DNA of 9,065 bases from Candidatus Iainarchaeum sp. (GTDB taxonomy: Archaea > Iainarchaeota > Iainarchaeia > Iainarchaeales > GCA-2688035): contig JAQTPU010000031.1 in assembly GCA_028712575.1 (NCBI GenBank), positions 1 to 9,065 on the forward strand. The letters are read 5' to 3'. The notes under the pieces were generated by a model. That model searched no databases. It was given only the letters and a program-made list of their open reading frames with translations, and had not been told where the DNA came from. The translations under genes and the position numbers were made by a program. Positions 1 through 3,973 of the stretch are shown here, one piece after another (position 1 is the stretch's first letter; each line of letters opens with the position of its first letter).

Positions 1-110
1 ATTGTGTCAAGGCTTATTTCCTCGCCTATTTTCCTGTTCATGAAAACAGTTTCTTCTGTTTTTTTATTCGCGCTTCTTCCGCTCTTCGGATCTGCAATAA
101 CAATGTTCAT
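1..110 (-). CDS. rps6e: Small-subunit ribosomal protein S6e, N-terminal fragment (cut by window edge)
   Basis: Reading down from the ATG at 110-108 gives 36 codons that stay open to the window edge. The peptide starts MNIVIADPKSGRSANKK and later reads NRKIGEEISLDT. This matches the start of the archaeal/eukaryal S6e family: a short beta strand, then a D-P-K-[ST]-G signature at residues 7-11, then a K-I-G-[DE]-E signature near residue 28. S6e is a 30S ribosomal protein. The ATG overlaps the TGA stop of infB as ATGA, so translation is probably coupled to aIF5B. S6e next to the IF2-like factor is a known archaeal neighbourhood. Only about a quarter to a third of the usual protein is visible, so the identification rests on these N-terminal motifs and on context. 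Confidence 0.85.
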   Translation of the reverse strand, partial: MNIVIADPKSGRSANKKTEETVFMNRKIGEEISLDT

Positions 111-1879
111 CTTACCGCCTCTTTCATTTTTTCCTTGTGCTGTTCTATTTTTTTTATAAAATCAATCAATTCAAACTCTTCGCTTGAAAGGAAATCGTTT
201 AATTTTTCCAATTCAGAAAAATTCCTTTTCGGAATGAATGTCAGCAGTTCCTCGCCCTGCTTCAGGTTCCTTCCTATTACCGCGCCTTTCACTGAAATCG
301 CGACTTCCATGCTTTTCCTTGCCTCTTTCACAGACTCGTTCTGCGATTGTATCGCTTCCAGCCTTCCCACAATTTCCCCCTTCCCGTTCATTAATTCGAC
401 GCCCGACCTCACGCAGCCCTGCAGGATTTTCACGCCGAAAATTGCGGGTTCGCTGTTCCTGAAAATAAAACCCTTGATGAAAACCATTTTCGCGGGCAGG
501 ACAATGCATTCAAGCGTTTTCTTCCTTTCCGCATTTTTCATTTCGGCAATCCATTTCTGGTAATCATCAATGACTTTGTAAATGATGTTTCCCGAAAAAA
601 TCTTGATTTCCCGCTTTTTAGCCTCTTCCTCCGCTCCGGGTTCAATGCCGACATTGAATGCAAAGACAATTGCCTCGAACGGCTTTTTTTCCTTTACGGA
701 CAGCGCTTCCATTATGTCCCTTCTTGTAACATCCCCTACGTCCGCAATTTTCGGCTTCAGTCCCTGTTTTTCAAGCAGCAGGACCATTGCTTCCAGCGCG
801 CCTAATGTGTCCGCCTTCAGGACAACCCCTTCTGAATGCGTTTCAACCTTCACTTCCGCAATTTCTTCCGCAATCATTTTCGCCTCATTGCCGTTTTTGA
901 CTGCAATTATCGGCGCGCCTGCAAGCGCATCCGCAAGCTCCGGTGCGGCTATTTTCACCCCTGCGGCTGCATGCACTTCTTTCACTGAAACAAATTTTTC
1001 CATGCTGTTCAGGCCTATCTGTTCCATTACAGGCGGCTTCAGCAGTGCGCGGATTTTTGTTTCGATTACCTGCCGTTTCCCCCCAAGGGCGATTTTGTCG
1101 TTCACTCTTAACATTCCCTCGTAAAGAATAATGTCAATTGTTTTTCCAAGGCCCCTTTCCTCCTTGACCTCGAGAATTGTCCCCTTCCCTGCAGTGTTCT
1201 CGTCGATTACAAGCTGGCTCTTCAAAAATTTCTGGCTCAATCCCGCGAGAAGCATCAGGACTTCAGGCAGCCCCTCGCCGGTTTTTGCGCAAGTCGGCAC
1301 TATTGGTATCTGCCTTGTGAAGTCAGTGCACCTGTCAAACCTTTCCGATTGGAAGCCTTTTTCAAACAATTTTCCAACCAACGAATAAATTTTTTCGTCA
1401 AGCAATTTTTTCGCATGTTCCTGCTGGTTTTCAATGTTCCTTGAAAACTCATCGTTCTTTGATTCATAGCCCTGTATAAGGTCTATTTTATTTGCAGCAA
1501 CAATGAACGGCACCTTGAAGCCGCGGAGAATTTCTATTGCCTCATAGGTTTGGGGCTGCATTCCCTGGTTTATGTCTATTACAAGCACGCTTATGTCTGC
1601 AATGCTCCCTCCCCGTTTCCTAAGGTTTGAAAAGGCCTCATGCCCTGGAGTGTCAATAAACAACAGCCCGGGTATTTCTATCTGGAAACCGAATTTTCTT
1701 ATCAGGTTTCCGGAAATTTTTTCAATTGCGCTTATCGGGACTTCTGTCGCGCCTATGTGCTGTGTTATTGCGCCGGCTTCCTTCTCGACAATTGTGCTTC
1801 CCCTTATCATGTCCAGGAATTTTGTCTTGCCATGGTCCACATGGCCGAGGACGGTTACAATCGGTTGCCTGACAGCCAT
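107..1879 (-). CDS. infB: Translation initiation factor aIF5B (IF-2 family GTPase)
   Basis: This GTPase promotes ribosomal subunit joining and initiator tRNA placement in the cytoplasm. From the ATG at 1879 it is 590 residues, the usual size of archaeal aIF5B, which lacks the long bacterial IF2 N-terminus. Visible motifs are G1 GHVDHGKT (12-19), switch I around AGAITQHIGAT (35-45), G3 DTPGH (76-80), G4 NKID (130-133) and a G5-like CAKTGEG (197-203). Beta-barrel domain II follows from about 225, and the alpha/beta and C-terminal barrel domains from about 320 to the end. The residue after GKT is Lys (GKTKFLD) where Thr or Ser is common; the P-loop itself is intact. An in-frame GTG at 1888 would add MVK, but family proteins begin close to the RQPIVTVLGHVDHG segment, so the ATG is preferred. 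The gene begins within about 10 bp of the dut stop (1889-1891) and its TGA overlaps the rps6e ATG. It is a co-transcribed member of the ribosomal cluster. Confidence 0.96.
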   Translation of the reverse strand: MAVRQPIVTVLGHVDHGKTKFLDMIRGSTIVEKEAGAITQHIGATEVPISAIEKISGNLIRKFGFQIEIPGLLFIDTPGHEAFSNLRKRGGSIADISVLVIDINQGMQPQTYEAIEILRGFKVPFIVAANKIDLIQGYESKNDEFSRNIENQQEHAKKLLDEKIYSLVGKLFEKGFQSERFDRCTDFTRQIPIVPTCAKTGEGLPEVLMLLAGLSQKFLKSQLVIDENTAGKGTILEVKEERGLGKTIDIILYEGMLRVNDKIALGGKRQVIETKIRALLKPPVMEQIGLNSMEKFVSVKEVHAAAGVKIAAPELADALAGAPIIAVKNGNEAKMIAEEIAEVKVETHSEGVVLKADTLGALEAMVLLLEKQGLKPKIADVGDVTRRDIMEALSVKEKKPFEAIVFAFNVGIEPGAEEEAKKREIKIFSGNIIYKVIDDYQKWIAEMKNAERKKTLECIVLPAKMVFIKGFIFRNSEPAIFGVKILQGCVRSGVELMNGKGEIVGRLEAIQSQNESVKEARKSMEVAISVKGAVIGRNLKQGEELLTFIPKRNFSELEKLNDFLSSEEFELIDFIKKIEQHKEKMKEAVR

Positions 1880-1888
1880 TTTTACCAC

Positions 1889-2323
1889 TCAACGCCCACC
1901 GGTTGAACCAAATCCGCCTTTCCCCCGGGAAGTGCAGCTCAATTCCTCCGCTTCTTCAAGTTCAGGGCTTTCAATTTTTTGTATAAGCATCTGTGCAATT
2001 TTGTTGTGCTTCCTGACATCGAATTTTTGCTTTCCAAGATTTGCAAGGACAACGATTATTTCGCCCCTGTAGCCGGAATCAATGACTCCCGCAAGCCTGT
2101 GCACGGAATTTTTTGCTGAAAGGCCGCTCTTGTCCCAGACAAGGCCTACAAAGCCGAAAGGAATTTCCATTGCAATCCCTGTTTTTATCCCTTTGATTTC
2201 ACCTGGCATTATTTCGCAGTCTTCACAGCTGTAAAGGTCCATTCCGGCATCGCCCTTGTGCGCATAATCCGGGATTTTTGCCTCTCCCGAAATTTTTTTT
2301 ATCAAAACCTTCAACAAATGCAC
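1889..2323 (-). CDS. dut: Deoxyuridine 5'-triphosphate nucleotidohydrolase (dUTPase, trimeric type)
   Basis: The enzyme hydrolyses dUTP to dUMP and pyrophosphate, keeping uracil out of DNA and supplying dTMP synthesis. All five motifs of the homotrimeric dUTPase family are visible, numbered from the GTG: motif 1 DAGMDLYS (25-32); motif 2 DKSGLSAKN (64-72), a variant of the usual RSGLA-type loop; motif 3 GVIDSGYRGEI (79-89) with the catalytic Asp; motif 4 KIAQMLIQ (108-115); and the glycine-rich motif 5 RGKGGFGSTG (133-142). The length, 144 residues, is normal. The start is uncertain. GTG at 2323 has a weak AGGA about 8 bases upstream. TTG at 2314 would give MKVLIKKISG, a typical family start, and sits 6 bases after an AAGGTG. 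The gene lies 9 bp after ndk and directly before infB. Two nucleotide-metabolism genes are thus embedded in the ribosomal cluster. A dCTP deaminase is less likely because of the motif 3 and motif 5 details. Confidence 0.94.
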   Translation of the reverse strand: MHLLKVLIKKISGEAKIPDYAHKGDAGMDLYSCEDCEIMPGEIKGIKTGIAMEIPFGFVGLVWDKSGLSAKNSVHRLAGVIDSGYRGEIIVVLANLGKQKFDVRKHNKIAQMLIQKIESPELEEAEELSCTSRGKGGFGSTGGR

Positions 2324-2332
2324 CTTTTTTTC

Positions 2333-2797
2333 CTAGTTTTTTTCGTCCTTTGAATAAATCCATTCAAAATTCATTTTTTTGTATTCGTGGAGCTCTTCTT
2401 TCCTGAAAAACCTTTCAATTTCCTTTTCCGCAGAATCCGCGCTGTCTGATGCATGCACAATGTTGGACTGGTTGCTTACGCTGAAATCGCCCCTTATTGT
2501 TCCCGGATTTGCGTCCCTTCCCTGTGTGGGGCCGACCATTTTCCTTACGACTTCAACCGCCTGCTTTCCCTCCACAACCATCAGGATGCTGGGAATGCTT
2601 GACATGAATTTTTCAAGCTCGGCATAAAAAGGCTTGTCCTTCAAATGGGAATAATGCTCCTTCAATTTTACTGGATGCAGGAGCTCCATTTTCATTCCTA
2701 TTATTTTGAGGCCTTTTTCCTCAAACCTGGCAATTATCCTTCCGGCCATGTCCCTGTTTACTGCATCAGGCTTTATTATTATCAGGCTTCTTTCCAT
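2333..2797 (-). CDS. ndk: Nucleoside diphosphate kinase
   Basis: NDK transfers the gamma phosphate of ATP to nucleoside diphosphates through a phosphohistidine and balances NTP and dNTP pools. The 154-residue protein has the family length. It shows the N-terminal ERSLIIIKPDAV strand with the nucleotide-binding Lys at residue 9, the substrate loop ending in PGTIRGDF (98-105), and the active-site segment SNIVHASDS with catalytic His115. The ATG at 2797 has a GGCGGTGG stretch (2811-2804) as ribosome binding site, inside the end of rpl24e. The two reading frames overlap by 32 bp, so translation is likely coupled. It is followed by dut after 9 bp. NDK with L24e and the IF2-like factor is a conserved archaeal gene order, in keeping with operon membership here. 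No missing catalytic residue was seen. Confidence 0.97.
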   Translation of the reverse strand: MERSLIIIKPDAVNRDMAGRIIARFEEKGLKIIGMKMELLHPVKLKEHYSHLKDKPFYAELEKFMSSIPSILMVVEGKQAVEVVRKMVGPTQGRDANPGTIRGDFSVSNQSNIVHASDSADSAEKEIERFFRKEELHEYKKMNFEWIYSKDEKN

Positions 2798-2981
2798 TCA
2801 AAGCCACCGCCTTTAATTTTTTCCTGCCGGCCCATTTTTTGTTTGCGGGATTCCTCTTCATCTTGACCATGTTTACCCTGCATTTTTTTGAACAGAAGAA
2901 AAGCGCAACGCCTTCCCGTTTCACGAACATAAGGCCTGTTCCCGGCTTGAGTTCAGTTCCGCAAAAACTGCAATTAACCAT
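2766..2981 (-). CDS. rpl24e: Large-subunit ribosomal protein L24e
   Basis: This small zinc-ribbon protein of the archaeal 50S subunit is 71 residues long. The treble-clef zinc site is complete: C4 and C7 in NCSFCG, C30 and C34 in FFCSKKC. It is followed by a basic stretch with NPANKKWAGRKK. The start ATG at 2981-2979 has a strong GGTGG site (2990-2986) inside AGAAGGTGG. The last 16 or so residues overlap the start of ndk. The oddity is upstream: the 39 bp carrying the ribosome binding site and the first nine codons recur perfectly at 3068-3106. The rps28e-rpl24e junction has therefore been rearranged, and this copy is the complete one. Without the insert, rpl24e would follow the rps28e stop by about 14 bases. 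The zinc residues and neighbours make the identification firm. Confidence 0.95.
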   Translation of the reverse strand: MVNCSFCGTELKPGTGLMFVKREGVALFFCSKKCRVNMVKMKRNPANKKWAGRKKLKAVALNGKKPDNNKA

Positions 2982-2994
2982 TATTCCACCTTCT
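2956..2994 (-). repeat. 39-bp direct repeat, copy 1 (true rpl24e start)
   Basis: This stretch is identical over all 39 bases to 3068-3106. It contains the AGAAGGTGG ribosome binding site, the ATG and the first nine codons of rpl24e up to the Gly-Thr after the first zinc knuckle. Identity ends abruptly on both sides. Confidence 0.95.
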
Positions 2995-3093
2995 TTGCGT
3001 TTGCGAATCTATTTTTGCAGCAGCAAAAATGTTCTTTTCCCCAGGCTTTTCTTTCCAAGAAAAGGCTGTTCCGCAAAAACTGCAATTAACCAT
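2974..3093 (-). pseudogene. Truncated duplicate of the rpl24e start (39-codon upstream reading frame)
   Basis: Copy 2 of the 39-bp direct repeat carries the same AGAAGGTGG ribosome binding site and ATG (3093-3091) as rpl24e. It encodes MVNCSFCGT, then runs into unrelated sequence (AFSWKEKPGEKN and onward) until a TAA at 2976-2974. Only the first CxxC half of the zinc site is present, so it cannot be a working L24e. The stop lies 8 bases inside the real rpl24e, in a different frame, so ribosomes that finish here could restart at the true ATG (2981). It may be only a remnant of an insertion, or a translated leader peptide that now meters rpl24e translation. The sequence shows the duplication directly; translation of the frame is inference. 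Confidence 0.6.
3043..3067 (-). repeat. Hairpin element copy B (inside the rpl24e insertion)
   Basis: Arms CTTTTCTT (3046-3053) and AAGAAAAG (3057-3064) pair around a 3-base loop. Outside them lie one mismatch (3045/3065) and two more pairs. The hairpin ends at 3067, exactly where the second 39-bp repeat begins at 3068. On the minus strand it is followed by GCCTGGGGAAAAG, close to the flank of copy A (GCCCGGAAAAAG). Confidence 0.6.
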
Positions 3094-3106
3094 TATTCCA
3101 CCTTCT
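3068..3106 (-). repeat. 39-bp direct repeat, copy 2 (duplicated rpl24e start)
   Basis: Perfect copy of 2956-2994, starting one base after the rps28e stop codon (3110-3108) in the minus direction. It leads into the truncated 39-codon frame. Between the copies are 73 bp (2995-3067), containing hairpin copy B and a second small inverted repeat, GCAAAAA at 3023-3029 facing TTTTTGC at 3012-3018. Confidence 0.95.
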
Positions 3107-3107
3107 G

Positions 3108-3314
3108 TTACCTTGCCTTTATTTCCTTTGCTTCCCTTTCAGTGCTCAAAAGAACAACAACATCCCCTTTCTGGACATTGCCCTTGACATTCCTTCTCTT
3201 TACCCTGCCTTTTTCAGGGCCGTCCAGAATTCTGCACATTATCTGCACAATTTCGCCGTGAACGCCCGTTCTTTTCATCACTTCAACTACTTCCGCTGGT
3301 GTCCCTTGTTCCAT
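3108..3314 (-). CDS. rps28e: Small-subunit ribosomal protein S28e
   Basis: S28e is a small OB-fold-like protein of the archaeal/eukaryal 30S subunit, near the mRNA exit path. The 68 residues show the family signatures: AEVVEVMKRTGVHGEIVQIMCRIL in broad outline (residues 7-30), then the DGPEKGRVKRRNVKGNV region (about 31-47), and the C-terminal LLSTEREAKEI (about 55-65). Length is normal. The ATG at 3314 is preceded by AAGGTGG (3327-3321) with a 6-base spacer, which fixes the start. It lies 54 bp after rpl7ae, a gap mostly filled by a hairpin. Its TAA is followed at once by the AGAAGGTGG site of the truncated rpl24e duplicate. That suggests the ancestral junction with rpl24e was tight and was later opened by the insertion. 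Confidence 0.95.
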   Translation of the reverse strand: MEQGTPAEVVEVMKRTGVHGEIVQIMCRILDGPEKGRVKRRNVKGNVQKGDVVVLLSTEREAKEIKAR

Positions 3315-3344
3315 AAAAATCCACCTTTTTGAATCTCTTTTTCC

Positions 3345-3369
3345 GGGCTTTCTTTTTCAAAGAAAGGCC
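3345..3369 (-). repeat. Hairpin element copy A (between rpl7ae and rps28e)
   Basis: Arms CTTTCTTT (3348-3355) and AAAGAAAG (3359-3366) form 8 perfect pairs around a 3-base loop, then one mismatch (3347/3367) and two G-C pairs. It has the same architecture as copy B. Its outer base touches the rpl7ae stop codon (3371-3369). It could be a processing or partial termination signal within the operon, or a small repeated element. Confidence 0.6.
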
Positions 3370-3731
3370 TATTTCCTGAGCTCTGAAACTGTTTTTGCAA
3401 TTTCAGCGACTTCCTTTTTCAGGTCTCCTTCATCGACAATCGCTATTGCCGCAGTGCCTACTGCAATTCCCGCCTTTTCGCCAAGCTCCTTTTTTGTCCT
3501 GACAAAAGTGAAGGGAATTTTTTTCTCGTCGCAGACCAAAGGGATATGCATTACTATTTCGGCCGGACTGACGTCTTCCGCAATAAAAACGATTTTTGCG
3601 TCTCCCCTTTCCACTGCTTTAGTGACTTCGTTCACTCCGATTCTAACCTTGCCTTTTTTCTTCACTCTTTCGAGCAGAGACAACTGCTGCTGGGCAAGTT
3701 TTTCCGGAACTGAAAATTTTGCTAGCGCCAT
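3369..3731 (-). CDS. rpl7ae: Ribosomal protein L7Ae (kink-turn RNA-binding protein)
   Basis: L7Ae binds kink-turn RNA in 23S rRNA, in box C/D and H/ACA guide RNPs and in archaeal RNase P. The 120-residue protein shows the family blocks GVNEVTKAVERG (32-43), VFIAEDVSPAEIVMHIP (48-64), LVCDEKKIPF (65-74) and KKELGEKAG (80-88). Archaeal homologues usually have KKGTNE where this one has RIGVNE. The start at 3731 is chosen over an in-frame ATG at 3782 because a near-perfect GGAGGTG (3744-3738) lies 6 bases before it and the protein then starts MALAKFSVPEKLAQ, as the family does. The extra 17 residues would be encoded by a perfect hairpin and look like leader. It heads the cluster rpl7ae-rps28e-rpl24e-ndk-dut-infB-rps6e. 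L7Ae is known to repress its own mRNA in some archaea, so the structured leader matters. Confidence 0.95.
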   Translation of the reverse strand: MALAKFSVPEKLAQQQLSLLERVKKKGKVRIGVNEVTKAVERGDAKIVFIAEDVSPAEIVMHIPLVCDEKKIPFTFVRTKKELGEKAGIAVGTAAIAIVDEGDLKKEVAEIAKTVSELRK

Positions 3732-3737
3732 TTCAAC

Positions 3738-3744
3738 GCACCTC
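3738..3744 (-). promoter_or_regulatory. Ribosome binding site of rpl7ae
   Basis: Minus-strand GGAGGTG lies 6 bases before the ATG at 3731. It is the strongest Shine-Dalgarno match in the window and decides the rpl7ae start against the longer in-frame ATG at 3782. Confidence 0.85.
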
Positions 3745-3747
3745 CAT

Positions 3748-3779
3748 AAGCGCTTACTGCCACCGTAATGGCAGCGCTT
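3748..3779 (-). promoter_or_regulatory. Leader hairpin just before the rpl7ae ribosome binding site
   Basis: AAGCG (3748-3752) pairs with CGCTT (3775-3779), and CTGCCA (3757-3762) pairs with TGGCAG (3769-3774), around a 6-base loop. A 4-base bulge (3753-3756) interrupts one side. The stem stops 3 bases before the GGAGGTG of rpl7ae, so its folding, or a protein bound to it, could affect initiation. I do not see the tandem G-A pairs of a standard kink-turn. Confidence 0.55.
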
Positions 3780-3821
3780 CATTTTTCATAGGTGAAAAAC
3801 AAGCAATGCTGAATTGATTTT

Positions 3822-3866
3822 CCCGGGCTTTCGGAAGCATCAGCGCTTCGAAAAGCATAACCCGGG
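3822..3866 (-). repeat. Large stem-loop upstream of rpl7ae (hairpin element, variant C)
   Basis: CCCGGG at 3822-3827 and 3861-3866 close a stem. Inside it, 3828-3832 pair with 3851-3855 (one G-U type pair) and GAAGC (3834-3838) pairs with GCTTC (3845-3849) around a 6-base loop. There is one mismatch and a 5-base bulge (3856-3860). The minus-strand flank GAAAGCCCGGGAAAA matches the flanks of copies A and B. Whether it lies in the mRNA depends on the transcription start, which I cannot fix. Confidence 0.55.
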
Positions 3867-3877
3867 CTTATGTATTG

Positions 3878-3892
3878 TATAAAAATAAATAA
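3878..3892 (-). promoter_or_regulatory. Candidate TATA box for the rpl7ae-rps6e cluster
   Basis: The minus strand reads TATTTATTTTTATA, the most TATA-like stretch in the 240-bp gap before rpl7ae. A start 25 or so bases downstream would fall near 3853, inside the large stem-loop. A second AT-rich candidate, TTTTTTAAAC (3910-3901), would start transcription near 3880 and include the whole stem-loop. The sequence alone does not decide between them. Confidence 0.45.
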
Positions 3893-3932
3893 TCGGGAAT
3901 GTTTAAAAAACTGCCCTTTCTCCCTTTTCAAG

Positions 3933-3967
3933 AAAAAAGCCCAATGCACAAAAAAACCTGAAAAAAA
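3933..3967 (-). terminator. T-rich terminator after the surface-protein gene
   Basis: Just beyond the TAA at 3976-3974, the minus strand has three T runs: seven at 3967-3961, seven at 3956-3950 and six at 3938-3933. Archaeal RNA polymerase terminates at such oligo-T tracts. This separates the surface-protein gene from the ribosomal cluster. Confidence 0.7.
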
Positions 3968-3973
3968 GCCGTT

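Noticed and set aside
135..1388. Long plus-strand open frames opposite infB, such as 135-563, 582-1124 and 1131-1388
   Set aside because: They are antisense shadows of a strongly conserved gene, with Ser/Phe/Pro-rich low-quality translations and no family signatures.
3012..3029. Second small hairpin (TTTTTGC facing GCAAAAA) in the 73-bp insert as a terminator
   Set aside because: It lies within the operon ahead of essential rpl24e and is not followed by a T run, so termination here is unlikely.
3732..3782. Longer L7Ae starting at the in-frame ATG at 3782 (17 extra residues)
   Set aside because: The extra codons form a perfect hairpin, the added residues do not resemble L7Ae, and the strong GGAGGTG lies just before the ATG at 3731.
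3822..3866. Kink-turn or box C/D guide RNA in the large stem-loop (the minus strand contains CTGATG)
   Set aside because: A box-C-like string alone is weak. No matching box D, guide spacing or tandem G-A pairs were found.
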